64,000 nt of DNA, taken from Gaiellasilicea sp033857955 (GTDB taxonomy: Bacteria; Actinomycetota; Thermoleophilia; Gaiellales; Gaiellaceae). How positions within the stretch are numbered: the first letter of the stretch is position 1; each line of letters opens with the position of its first letter. Location: contig JAWVCW010000015.1 in the NCBI GenBank assembly GCA_033857955.1, positions 1 through 64,000 of the forward strand, written 5' to 3'. The notes beneath the pieces are model-generated. The model searched no databases and was not told the DNA's origin. It saw nothing but the letters and a program-made list of their open reading frames with translations. Of this stretch, positions 34,782 through 43,115 are shown piece by piece. Both the position numbers and the translations under genes were made by a program.

Positions 34782-36797
34782 ATGTCGCACGACACCGACA
34801 AGCTGATCCGCCAGCTCTCGCTGGTCGCGTTCCTGATGGCGGAGCGGCGACCGCTCACCGCGCGCGACGTCAAGGGCAACGTCGAGGGTTACTCGGAGAT
34901 GTCCGACGAGGCGTTCGCGCGCCGGTTCTACTCCGACCGGGCCGAGCTGATCGCGCTGGGCGTCCCGTTGCACTCGCAGCGCGACGAGTTCACCGGCGAG
35001 GAGCTCTACACGCTCCGCTCCGAGAACTACTTTCTCGACAAGCTCGAGCTCGACGACGACGAGCTCGCGGCGCTCCAGACGGCGCTCTACATGCTCGAGG
35101 GCACCTTCGCCTACGCGGAGCCGCTCCGGCTCGCGCTTCAGAACCTCGCGCTCGGGCGCCCCGGCTTCGACGACGCACCCACCGAGACGGCCGCCAGCGT
35201 GCAGGTGCGCGACCCCGACTACTCACCGGAGATGGCCGGCCGGCTCTCGAAGCTCGAGTCCGCGATCTCGAAGCAGCGCACGATCAAGTTCAGCTACTGG
35301 TCGCCGCGCCGCGATGCGGTGCGCGAGCGCTCGCTGAATCCGTACGCACTCCGCCGCGACCGCGGCACCTGGTACGTCGTCGGCGAGGACCTCGACAACG
35401 ACGACGTGCGCACCTTCCGGGTTTCCCGGATCCGCAGCGACATCAGGTTCGCAACGCGACGCGAGCGCGACTTCCGGCTGCCGCCCGACTTCGACGTCGA
35501 CGCCTACCGGGTCGGCGAGGACTGGCAGCACGGACCGGTTGCCGGTACCGCGCGGATCGAGGTGAACGGGGACACCGCCTGGTGGGTGCACCGCACGCTG
35601 AGCGAAGCCGGCAGGCTGACCGACGGGATCTTCGAGACGGAGTACGCGGCGATCGAGCCGCTCGCCGGCTGGGTGCTGCGCCAGAACGGCCGGGCAATCC
35701 CGCTCGAGCCGGAGGAGCTGCGTCGCGCGTGCGCCGAGGGGCTCAAGCGTGTCCGTGACGCGCACGAGGCCGCGCCGGTGAAGCCGGCACGAGCGAAGAC
35801 GCTGGCGATCGTCACGGACGCCGTCGAGCGGCCGGCGCCTCCGGTCGCGCCCGAGCGCTTCGCCGTCCTGCAGGCGCTGCTCGCGTACCTGCTCGCCGCC
35901 TGCGGCGACGGACGCGATGCCGATCTCGACGCCGACGAGCTCGCGGAGCGCTTCCAGATCCCACGCGAGGAACTGCAGGAGCACCTCTCGCTGCTGAACC
36001 TCGTCAACTTCGGCGGCGGCTGCTACACGGTCTACGCCGAGCTGAACGGCGACCGGGTGCGGGTCGACAAGGAGCTCTACGGCGACGTGTTCCGGCTCGC
36101 GCCGCGCCTGACGCCACTCGAGGCGCGCGCGATTCGCCTGGCGCTCGACATCGTCGGCCCTTCGATTGCGGCACAGGTGCACACCCCGCTCGACCGTGTG
36201 CGCACCAAGCTCGCCGAGACGTTCGGGCAGTTCGAGGATCACCAGGCCCCCGCCTCCCGGTCGGACGACGACGAGGAGGAGCTCGTCGCCGTCTTCTCCG
36301 ACGCGATCACCCAGCGGCGGGTCGTCGCGATCGACTACCTGAAGGAGGGTGAGGAGACTCCGTCGGAGCGGCTCGTCGAGCCTTATTCGTTCGAGCGGGT
36401 GCTGCCGAACTGGCTCATCCACACGTGGGATCGCTCCTCGGACGGCGAGCGTTCGTTCCGGCTCGACCGGATGCACTCCGCGCGGATGACCGACGAGCGC
36501 TTCGAGCCACGCGAGGGCTTCGACCCTCATTTCCTGGAGGTGACACGCCCGGTGCAGGTCCGCTACGCCAAGTCCGTGGCGCGTTATCGCGTCGAGCGCG
36601 GCGCGGTGCGGCTGACGGACGGCTCGGCCCTCGCCACGCTCCGGGTCGGGGCGAGCGACTGGCTGATCGGCGAGATCCTCGCGGACCGCGGCGAGGCGGT
36701 CGTGCTCGAGCCCGAGGACGTCCGCCCGGCGATCGCGAAGCGCGCCGCACAACTGCTCCGCGAGCTCCGGCTCAGCCGCGTCAAGCTCCCAGGCTAG
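34782..36797 (+). CDS. pafBC: Fused PafB-PafC WYL-domain transcription regulator
   Basis: 671 aa, a tandem of two HTH-WYL-WCX units: PafB-like about 1-330 and PafC-like about 350-671. WYL-type segments are visible near FSYWSPRRDAVRERSLNPYAL and in the second half near IDYLKEGEE. In mycobacteria PafB and PafC form a heterodimer that activates the LexA-independent DNA-damage response; fused versions occur in other actinobacteria. Its presence is one reason to call the host an actinobacterium. Confidence 0.88.
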   Translation: MSHDTDKLIRQLSLVAFLMAERRPLTARDVKGNVEGYSEMSDEAFARRFYSDRAELIALGVPLHSQRDEFTGEELYTLRSENYFLDKLELDDDELAALQTALYMLEGTFAYAEPLRLALQNLALGRPGFDDAPTETAASVQVRDPDYSPEMAGRLSKLESAISKQRTIKFSYWSPRRDAVRERSLNPYALRRDRGTWYVVGEDLDNDDVRTFRVSRIRSDIRFATRRERDFRLPPDFDVDAYRVGEDWQHGPVAGTARIEVNGDTAWWVHRTLSEAGRLTDGIFETEYAAIEPLAGWVLRQNGRAIPLEPEELRRACAEGLKRVRDAHEAAPVKPARAKTLAIVTDAVERPAPPVAPERFAVLQALLAYLLAACGDGRDADLDADELAERFQIPREELQEHLSLLNLVNFGGGCYTVYAELNGDRVRVDKELYGDVFRLAPRLTPLEARAIRLALDIVGPSIAAQVHTPLDRVRTKLAETFGQFEDHQAPASRSDDDEEELVAVFSDAITQRRVVAIDYLKEGEETPSERLVEPYSFERVLPNWLIHTWDRSSDGERSFRLDRMHSARMTDERFEPREGFDPHFLEVTRPVQVRYAKSVARYRVERGAVRLTDGSALATLRVGASDWLIGEILADRGEAVVLEPEDVRPAIAKRAAQLLRELRLSRVKLPG

Positions 36798-36805
36798 GCG
36801 GAGAC

Positions 36806-38566
36806 TCAGCCGAGCGGCAGGGTCAGCGTGAAGGTCGAGCCCTCACCAGCGCTCGACTCGACCGCAAGCGAGCCGCCGTGGGCCTCGGCAAACGAGCGCG
36901 CGAGGAAGAGCCCCAGGCCCGTGCCGGGCTTAGCGCTCCCCGCCGCGCGGCCGAACTTCTCGAAGATGTGGTCGTAATGCTCCGGCAGGATTCCCGGCCC
37001 GCGGTCGCGCACGCGGATGGTGATGTGACCGTTCTCGGCCTGCGCCTCGACGAGCACCTCGCCGCCGGCGTCCGAGTACTTGATTGCGTTCGAGATCAGA
37101 TTGTCGACGAGTTGCCTCAGACGCTCGGCGTCTCCCCGGACCAGGGGTAAAGTCGCCGGCAGCGCCGTCGCGAGCCGCACCTCGTCCTGGCCGATCTCGG
37201 CGGATGCAACCGAGTCGCGCACGACCTCGGCGAGGTCGACGTCGGAGAAGGCATAGGCGAACGTTCCGGCTTCGATGCGCGAGGTGTCGAGGACGTCGCC
37301 CACGAGCGCCGAGAGACGCGTCGTCTCGTCCCCGATGACCGCGAGGAACGCCTCGCGCTGCTCGGGCTTGAGCTCGCGCCACCGGTGCTGGAGCGTGCGG
37401 GCGGAGCCGATCACGGCAGCCATCGGGCTCCGGAGCTCGTGGGAGACGAGCGAGACGAAGTCCGCACGCAGCGCCGAGAGCCGGCGCAGCTCGTCGCTGG
37501 TCGCCCGTTCGGCCTCGTAGGTGCGCAGGTTCTGAACTGCGGTCGCGACGAGCCGGCCGAGGAGCGTGACGAGGTCGATCTCCTCGGTGCGGAAAGCAGC
37601 GCGCTCCTTTCGCGACAGCGTCAGAGCTCCGATCGAGCGCGCGCCGAGCTGAAGCGGTGCGAGCACACGAGAGCGCACGCCGAGCTCGAGCAGCTCAGCC
37701 TCCTCGGGATACCGATCCTCGGCGATGTCTTCGCGGTAGATCGTGCGCCCCTCGCCGATCACCTCGTCCAGGACCGAGTCGGGAACTCCGATCGAGCTGC
37801 CCGGCGCGAGCGCGTCCTCTGCGCCCACACCGGCAGTCGCCATGATGCGCGCGCCCGTCGGCTCGACGAGGAGGATCGCTGCCCGGTCGAAGGTCAGGAG
37901 CCCACGCAGCTCCTGTACAAAAGCCGCGAATGCCGCATCCAGGTCGAGCGAGGAGCCGAGGGCGCGCGCGGCCCGACTCGTCGCCTCGAGCAGGTCGATT
38001 CGGCGTCCGAGCTCGTCGCGCAGCCTCTCGGCCTCCGCAGCGCGCTCCACGGCCTCCCGGGCCTGGCTGCGCTCCATCTCGACGAGCCGGCCGACGACGA
38101 CGCCGAGCGCGACCGCGACGAGCACGCGCAGCACGAGCGCGTCATACCGCACCGGGGCATCGAACTCGGACTCCCGCCAGAGCTCGAGGCCGAGGAAGAC
38201 CGGGAACGTGAGTGCGCCGACCAGCAACCCCCCGGCGAGGCGGAAGAACAGTGCCGCCTCGAGCACGACCAGGAAGACCAGTGAGCGCAACGGCTGGCCC
38301 GGCTCCCAGGCGAAGACCAACATCAGCGCCGTTGCCAGTGCCGCATCCGCGAGGACGTTGAGTCCGGCGAGGTACCGGTGCCGGGCGCGCCAGTGGTAAG
38401 CGAGCGCAAGGAGCAGGACCGCGACGAGCGCCTGCGCCGCAATCAGGAGCCAGGCCGCGACCTCGTAGCCCGAGGACGGGAGATCGTCGCGGTCGAGCAG
38501 CACTTTCGCGAGCGCGAGCGGGACAAGCGCGAGGCGGACGTATGAGAGGTTCCGGATCAGCTTCAC
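36806..38566 (-). CDS. Membrane histidine kinase with GAF domain
   Basis: 586 aa: about five N-terminal membrane segments (1-160), a linker helix, a GAF sensor domain (about 205-345), the phospho-acceptor His376 in SLVSHELRSPM, and an ATPase domain with NLISNAIKYSD, DRGPGI and GTGLGLFLA. No response regulator is adjacent, so it is an orphan kinase here. GTG at 38566 overlaps the queG stop by four bases; a longer frame upstream lies over queG and is rejected. Confidence 0.9.
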   Translation of the reverse strand: MKLIRNLSYVRLALVPLALAKVLLDRDDLPSSGYEVAAWLLIAAQALVAVLLLALAYHWRARHRYLAGLNVLADAALATALMLVFAWEPGQPLRSLVFLVVLEAALFFRLAGGLLVGALTFPVFLGLELWRESEFDAPVRYDALVLRVLVAVALGVVVGRLVEMERSQAREAVERAAEAERLRDELGRRIDLLEATSRAARALGSSLDLDAAFAAFVQELRGLLTFDRAAILLVEPTGARIMATAGVGAEDALAPGSSIGVPDSVLDEVIGEGRTIYREDIAEDRYPEEAELLELGVRSRVLAPLQLGARSIGALTLSRKERAAFRTEEIDLVTLLGRLVATAVQNLRTYEAERATSDELRRLSALRADFVSLVSHELRSPMAAVIGSARTLQHRWRELKPEQREAFLAVIGDETTRLSALVGDVLDTSRIEAGTFAYAFSDVDLAEVVRDSVASAEIGQDEVRLATALPATLPLVRGDAERLRQLVDNLISNAIKYSDAGGEVLVEAQAENGHITIRVRDRGPGILPEHYDHIFEKFGRAAGSAKPGTGLGLFLARSFAEAHGGSLAVESSAGEGSTFTLTLPLG

Positions 38567-39570
38567 GCGCTGCTCCGGCGATCGATGCGCGCGAGTGCCC
38601 ACTCGGCGTGCTCGCGCAGCAAGTCGTCCTCGTCCTCCGCGTAGCGTGCGACGGCGACGCGCTCGGTCGGGCCGCCGACGTTCCCGGCGGCGATGAGCGC
38701 GTTCCGCCGCAGCCAGCGCGCGTCGTTGCGCGGCACATAAAGCCGGTCGTACCGCTCCACGAGCTCCTCCCCGTCGGCCTCGAGCCACTCCACGAGCGAT
38801 ACCGCAGGCTCGGCAGCGGCCTCGAGCGGGAGATCGGCGCGGCGTTTCTCGATCCCGCGGTTCCACGGACAGGCCTCCTGGCAGATGTCGCAGCCGTAGA
38901 CGAGCGCACCGAGCCGCTCCCGATACGGCTCCGGAACCGGCAGCGGTGCTTGCGTCCAGTAGGAGAGGCAAAGGTTCGAGTCGAGCGTTCCCGGCTCGTC
39001 GAGGGCATCGGTCGGGCACGCGTCGATGCAGAGCCGGCACGACCCGCAGCCGGCATCGAGGGGAGGCGACGACTCGACCGCCTGGTCCGAGACGAGGGTG
39101 CCGAGCACGACCCAGGAGCCGTGGCGGCGTGTGATGAGGAGCGTGTTCTTGCCGTAGAAGCCGATGCCCGCACGGGCTGCGCCCTCGCGATCGACGTGGT
39201 CGTTCTCGTCGACGAGCACCCGGTAGGCGCCGCCGAGCCGGCGGCCGAGCGCATCGAGCTTCTCGCGCAGCTCGTCGTAGCGGTCGGACCAGGTGTAGCG
39301 AGCAAGCCGACCCTCACCCGGGTTGGGTTCGTCCGTGGGCGCGTAGTAGCAGAGCGCGGCGGAGATCACGGTGCGGGCGCCCGACACCAGCGTCTCCGGA
39401 TGGCAGGAGACCTCGGGCCGTCGGGTCGTGAAGCCCATGCCCGCGAACAAGCCTCGTGCGCTCCGGTCGCGGATGTGCCGCTCGGTCTCCTCGTACGCCT
39501 GCGCAGGCGAGGCGCCGACTGCGTCGAGGCCGAGCTCCGCACCAACGAGGGTCAGCTCCGCCGCTGTCAT
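38563..39570 (-). CDS. queG: Epoxyqueuosine reductase
   Basis: Cobalamin- and Fe-S-dependent enzyme performing the last step of queuosine synthesis, reducing epoxyqueuosine in tRNA; 335 aa. Two [4Fe-4S] motifs are visible: CGSCRLCIDACP and CDICQEACP. It completes the pathway whose earlier steps, tgt and queA, lie at 23-25 kb. CACAAT six bases before the ATG supports the start at 39570. Confidence 0.93.
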   Translation of the reverse strand: MTAAELTLVGAELGLDAVGASPAQAYEETERHIRDRSARGLFAGMGFTTRRPEVSCHPETLVSGARTVISAALCYYAPTDEPNPGEGRLARYTWSDRYDELREKLDALGRRLGGAYRVLVDENDHVDREGAARAGIGFYGKNTLLITRRHGSWVVLGTLVSDQAVESSPPLDAGCGSCRLCIDACPTDALDEPGTLDSNLCLSYWTQAPLPVPEPYRERLGALVYGCDICQEACPWNRGIEKRRADLPLEAAAEPAVSLVEWLEADGEELVERYDRLYVPRNDARWLRRNALIAAGNVGGPTERVAVARYAEDEDDLLREHAEWALARIDRRSSA

Positions 39571-39576
39571 GACAGG

Positions 39577-39582
39577 ATTGTG
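39577..39582 (-). promoter_or_regulatory. Leaderless -10 box of queG
   Basis: CACAAT on the minus strand, six bases before the queG ATG. Confidence 0.45.
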
Positions 39583-39585
39583 CCC

Positions 39586-40536
39586 GTGAAAGCGATCCGA
39601 ATCCATGAGGATGGCGGGCCGGAGGTGCTCCGGTACGAGGACGTACCGGACCCGGTGGCCGGCCCCGGCGAGGTGCTCGTCGCCCTGCGTGCCGCCTCGC
39701 TCAATCATCTCGACCTCTGGATCCGTAAGGGTCTCCCATCCGTGCCGAAGCCGCGGATCCTCGGCGCGGACGGCGCGGGTGTCCGCATCGACACCGGCGA
39801 GCGCGTGGTGATCAACCCCGGGCTCGAGCACGGTGCGCTGATCTCAGTGATCGGCGAGCACACGAACGGAACGCACTGTGAGCTGATCGCAGTGCCCGAG
39901 AGCAACGTCTTTCCGCTCGACGACGCGATCGACTTCGAGACGGCGGCGGCGTTCCCGCTCGTCTACGAGACGGCCTACCGGATGCTGGTGACGAAGGCGC
40001 AACTGCAGGCAGGCGAATGGGTGTTGATCTGGGGCATCGGCGGCGGCGTGGCGACGGCCTCGTTCGAGATTGCACGCGCGCTCGGGGCGAAGACCCTCGT
40101 GACATCTGGCTCGGACGAGAAGCTGGAGCGCGCGCGCGAGTGGGGCGCCGACGTCACCGTCAACCACGCGACCGGCGACGTCCCCGCCGCAGCGAAGGAG
40201 GTCGGCGGTGTCGACCTCGTCGTCGAGACGGTCGGCGAGGCAACGTGGAAGCACTCGCTCGCTGCCGTCAAGCCGGGTGGCCGCGTCACGGTGTGCGGCG
40301 CCACGAGTGGGCCGAACCCGCCCGCACAGCTGCACCGCTTCTGGTGGAAGCAACTGACGGTCTACGGCTCGACGATGGGCACGCGTGAGGACTTCCTCGG
40401 CGCCTACGAGCTCGTCCGCAGCGGCCGCGCGCGGGTGCATGTCGACTCGACCTTCCCGCTCTCCGAGACCCGCGCCGCCCACGAGCGGCTCGAGCGCGGG
40501 GAACAGCTCGGAAAGATCGTCCTCACGATCCCGTGA
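39586..40536 (+). CDS. Zinc-type alcohol dehydrogenase / quinone oxidoreductase family
   Basis: 316-aa medium-chain dehydrogenase/reductase. N-terminal GroES-like half (GPEVLRYEDVPDPVAGPGEVLV) and Rossmann half with a GIGGGVATA-type nucleotide loop. The usual zinc-ligand Cys and His in the N-terminal half are not obvious, so it may be a zinc-free quinone-oxidoreductase type. Divergent from queG by 15 bp. Its stop overlaps the methyltransferase GTG. Confidence 0.85.
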   Translation: MKAIRIHEDGGPEVLRYEDVPDPVAGPGEVLVALRAASLNHLDLWIRKGLPSVPKPRILGADGAGVRIDTGERVVINPGLEHGALISVIGEHTNGTHCELIAVPESNVFPLDDAIDFETAAAFPLVYETAYRMLVTKAQLQAGEWVLIWGIGGGVATASFEIARALGAKTLVTSGSDEKLERAREWGADVTVNHATGDVPAAAKEVGGVDLVVETVGEATWKHSLAAVKPGGRVTVCGATSGPNPPAQLHRFWWKQLTVYGSTMGTREDFLGAYELVRSGRARVHVDSTFPLSETRAAHERLERGEQLGKIVLTIP

Positions 40537-41249
40537 CGACCGAACCTGGAAGCCACGTCGCGCCAAAGCTCTTCGCGCCACTCGGCCCGACCTACGACCG
40601 CTACGCGCGGCTCCTCTCGTTCGGCCAGGATCCGCGCTGGCGGCGGTTCCTGGTCTCTCGACTCGAGGTCGGGGCGGACGCGCTCGTGCTGGACGTCGCC
40701 ACCGGAACGGGCGCGGTCGCGCTCGAGCTCGTCCGGCAGCACGGTTGCTCGGTCGTCGGCATCGACCGGAGCCCGGAGATGCTCGCTGTCGCACGCCGCC
40801 GCGTCGCGAGCCGCGGTCTCGGAACGAGGATCGAGTTGCACGAGGGTCGAGCCGAGGCGCTCCCGTTCCCGGATGCCTCGTTCGATGGGCTGACCGTCAC
40901 CTACCTGCTGCGCTACGTCGACGATCCGTCCGCGACCATGCGCGAGCTTGCCCGCGTCGTGCGTCCGGGCGGAACCGTGGCGATCCTGGAGTTCGGCGTC
41001 CCGCAAGGCCAGGTGACGCGCCTTCTCTGGGAACTTTATGTCCGGCTCGGGCTGCCGTTCGCAGGACGCCTGCTGTCTCCCGGCTGGCATGAGGTGGCCA
41101 GCTTCCTCGGCCCGAGCATCCGCGACTTCGAGGCGCGCCTGCCGCTCGAGCGCCAGCTCGAGCTGTGGTCGAAGGCCGGGCTCGGGGACGTACGCGCGCG
41201 GCGGCTCAGCGTCGGCGGTGGCGTGGTCGTGTGGGGCCGGCGCAGATGA
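40533..41249 (+). CDS. SAM-dependent methyltransferase, UbiE/MenG-like
   Basis: 238 aa with a class I SAM fold: LDVATGTGAVALEL (about 50-63), GIDRSPEMLAVAR, ALPFPDASFDGLTVTYLLRY and VVRPGGTVAILEFG. The last motifs and PTYDRYARLLSFGQDPRWRR are typical of menaquinone or ubiquinone C-methyltransferases. Menaquinone fits an actinobacterium but no other men gene is in the window. GTGA overlap before, ATGA overlap after. Confidence 0.8.
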   Translation: MTTEPGSHVAPKLFAPLGPTYDRYARLLSFGQDPRWRRFLVSRLEVGADALVLDVATGTGAVALELVRQHGCSVVGIDRSPEMLAVARRRVASRGLGTRIELHEGRAEALPFPDASFDGLTVTYLLRYVDDPSATMRELARVVRPGGTVAILEFGVPQGQVTRLLWELYVRLGLPFAGRLLSPGWHEVASFLGPSIRDFEARLPLERQLELWSKAGLGDVRARRLSVGGGVVVWGRRR

Positions 41250-41977
41250 GCTCCGAGCCGCGCCCGGCGTTCTACGCGCTCGCGCAGGGTGGCTGGCGCG
41301 ACTACGTGACGCTGCTCCACGCGCCCTACACGCTCTGGCACCTCTCCTACGTCGCGATCGGGGCGGCGCTCGCGCCGGAGCTCGAGGCGAGCCGGCTGCT
41401 CTGGGGACTCGCCGCATTCCTGCTCGCCCTCGGCGTCGGCGCCCACGCGCTCGACGAGCTGCACAGCCGCCCGCTCGCCACCGAGATCCCGCGCCGCGTG
41501 CTCGTGTGGCTCGCTGTGGCATCGCTCGCGGCCGCGGTCGCGATCGGGATCGGCGCCGCGCTCGCGTGGACGCTCTGGCTGCTGCCGTTCGTGGCCGCCG
41601 GCGCGCTCCTCGTCCCCGTCTACACGCTCGAGCTGGGGGGAGGCCTCTTCCATAGCGATCTCTGGTTCGGGCTCGCGTGGGGCGCCTTCCCTGTGCTCGT
41701 CGCATACCTGGGGGCGGCCGAGACACTGCGGCCCGAGGCGTTCCTCGCGGCTGCGTTTGCGCTACTCACGAGCCTCGCGCAGCGCTCGCTCTCGACGCAG
41801 GTGAGGACAGTGCGCCGCCGCGTGGCGCAGGTGACCGGCACGGTCCGCTATCGCGACGGACGCGAAGAGCCGCTCGAGGCAGCGGCGCTGGCGCGGGCAC
41901 CGGAGGCCGCCCTGCGAGCCCTCTCTTTGGCGATGATCGCGCTCGCGCTGGCGCTGGTGTGGCTGCGACTGGCGTAG
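41246..41977 (+). CDS. Polytopic membrane protein, possibly UbiA-like
   Basis: 243 aa with about six hydrophobic segments. The pattern LHAPYTLWHLSYVAIGAAL then ALDELHSRPLATEIP loosely recalls UbiA prenyltransferases (first Asp-rich motif, then RPL). The classic NxxxDxxxD is not intact, so this stays tentative. It overlaps the UbiE/MenG-like gene by ATGA, making a quinone-related role plausible. Confidence 0.55.
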   Translation: MSSEPRPAFYALAQGGWRDYVTLLHAPYTLWHLSYVAIGAALAPELEASRLLWGLAAFLLALGVGAHALDELHSRPLATEIPRRVLVWLAVASLAAAVAIGIGAALAWTLWLLPFVAAGALLVPVYTLELGGGLFHSDLWFGLAWGAFPVLVAYLGAAETLRPEAFLAAAFALLTSLAQRSLSTQVRTVRRRVAQVTGTVRYRDGREEPLEAAALARAPEAALRALSLAMIALALALVWLRLA

Positions 41978-41990
41978 CCGTAGGTCTCGC

Positions 41991-42635
41991 TTACCCCGCT
42001 GTTCCGGTTGCGCAGAGCACCCAGACCGTGACCGGCTGCGGGCTCCCGCTGGTGTTTTCGAACTGCACTTCCCAGCGAGAGGCCGTGGCCCCGATCCCCT
42101 CCGGAGCAGTCGAGATAACACGCACGAACGCCGCGGCAGCGCTCGTAAGCTTGTAGCCACCGTTCACGGCCTGTGGTGGCAGTGGGCTTGTACAGGCATC
42201 CGAGAAGACGGACGTCGTCGTCGAGGGGTCAGCGGTCGTCGTCTTGAACACGTAGTGCCACTTCGGCTCGCTGGCCGGCCCCGGCGCGCCATCCAGACCA
42301 TCCAACCCATCCAACCCATCATCGCCGTCATCACCGTCGAGGCCATCCACGCCGTCCAAGCCATCCGCGCCATCTTGACCGGCAGCACCCTTCGGCCCGG
42401 CCGGCCCGCGCGGGCCTGGCTGCCCGTTCGCGCTCCAGATCACTGCCCGCTCGGTCTTCCGGCAGTCTTTTGCGGCCGCGACGAGCCGCAGCGCTCCGCC
42501 GCTCTTCCTCGCGCAGGCAACGAACTTGGCGCTGGCCGACGTGGTCGCCCAGGCAACCGACCCGACGACCGCCAGCACGGCAAACAGACCACCCAGAACC
42601 AATGCACGGCGCAGCATCCGTGACCCCGTCATCAT
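41991..42635 (-). CDS. Secreted collagen-like (Gly-X-Y) repeat protein
   Basis: 214 aa. A signal peptide or membrane anchor (about 6-32) is followed by a small Cys-containing domain (FVACARKSGGALRLV, then DCRKTERAVIW). Next come 17 uninterrupted Gly-X-Y triplets (about 70-120), many of them GLD or GDD, then a C-terminal beta domain of about 95 residues with two Cys. GXY runs form triple helices; bacterial examples are surface filaments or adhesins. The ATG-ATG start follows a strong GGGGG ribosome site. Confidence 0.85.
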   Translation of the reverse strand: MMTGSRMLRRALVLGGLFAVLAVVGSVAWATTSASAKFVACARKSGGALRLVAAAKDCRKTERAVIWSANGQPGPRGPAGPKGAAGQDGADGLDGVDGLDGDDGDDGLDGLDGLDGAPGPASEPKWHYVFKTTTADPSTTTSVFSDACTSPLPPQAVNGGYKLTSAAAAFVRVISTAPEGIGATASRWEVQFENTSGSPQPVTVWVLCATGTAG

Positions 42636-42667
42636 CGTCCCCCTTCGTCGTGTCCCCCCACGCAATC

Positions 42668-42697
42668 TAGGGGGACCAACACCGGATTTCTAGGGAC
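42668..42697 (-). promoter_or_regulatory. Direct repeat upstream of the collagen-like gene
   Basis: On the minus strand GTCCCTAG and GTCCCCCTAG occur about 22 bp apart, some 35-60 bases before the start codon. Candidate regulator site or promoter context; weak. Confidence 0.25.
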
Positions 42698-42701
42698 TGT
42701 T

Positions 42702-43001
42702 CTAGCCGAAACCGAGAATGAACTTGGCGTCGTCGGACATCTTGTCCGGCGTCCACGGGGGGTCGAAGGTCAGCTCGACCTCGACCTCCTCCACGCCCTC
42801 GACCGACGAGGTCGCCTCGTGGATGTTCTCCTGGATCATCTGCCCGGCGGGACAGCCCATCGACGTGAGAGTGTGGATCACCTTCACCTTCGGGCCTTCG
42901 ATCTCGACGTCGTAGAAGAGTCCGAGCTCGACGATGTCCATCCCGAGCTCCGGGTCCTCCACCGTGTGCAGCGCTTCGACGATCTCTTCGCGTGTAGCCA
43001 T
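42702..43001 (-). CDS. MIP18/SufT-family iron-sulfur assembly factor
   Basis: 99-aa single-domain protein of the DUF59 family. DPELGMDIVELGLFYDV (about 16-32) and the conserved Cys in MGCPAGQ (about 49) are typical. Relatives help deliver Fe-S clusters (SufT, PaaD, MIP18). Separate from any suf operon here. A TACACT box six bases before the ATG supports the start; the palindromic repeat lies directly upstream of that box. Confidence 0.85.
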   Translation of the reverse strand: MATREEIVEALHTVEDPELGMDIVELGLFYDVEIEGPKVKVIHTLTSMGCPAGQMIQENIHEATSSVEGVEEVEVELTFDPPWTPDKMSDDAKFILGFG

Positions 43002-43007
43002 CAGCCG

Positions 43008-43013
43008 AGTGTA
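43008..43013 (-). promoter_or_regulatory. Leaderless -10 box of the MIP18-family gene
   Basis: TACACT on the minus strand, six bases before the ATG at 43001, abutting the palindrome at 43014-43038. Confidence 0.5.
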
Positions 43014-43038
43014 GCCAAGTAACAGACTGTTACTTGGC
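43014..43038. repeat. Perfect 25-bp palindrome (interspersed repeat copy)
   Basis: GCCAAGTAACAG (43014-43025), A, CTGTTACTTGGC (43027-43038): perfect 12-bp arms with a single central base. It occupies about -13 to -37 relative to the expected transcript start of the MIP18-family gene, an operator-like position. Confidence 0.9.
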
Positions 43039-43088
43039 TCGGGGCGGCGGCTCCGATCCGGACGCGCCACCGGCTGCGCTGCCCTCCT

Positions 43089-43115
43089 CGCCTTGTAACA
43101 GACTGTTACTTGGCG
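43089..43115. repeat. Second palindrome copy, directly after glpX
   Basis: CGCCTTGTAACAG, A, CTGTTACTTGGCG. The core GTAACAG-A-CTGTTAC is identical to the 43014 copy; two bases break the arms. It ends one base before the glpX stop codon. The 50 bp between the copies contains nothing else recognised. Confidence 0.85.
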
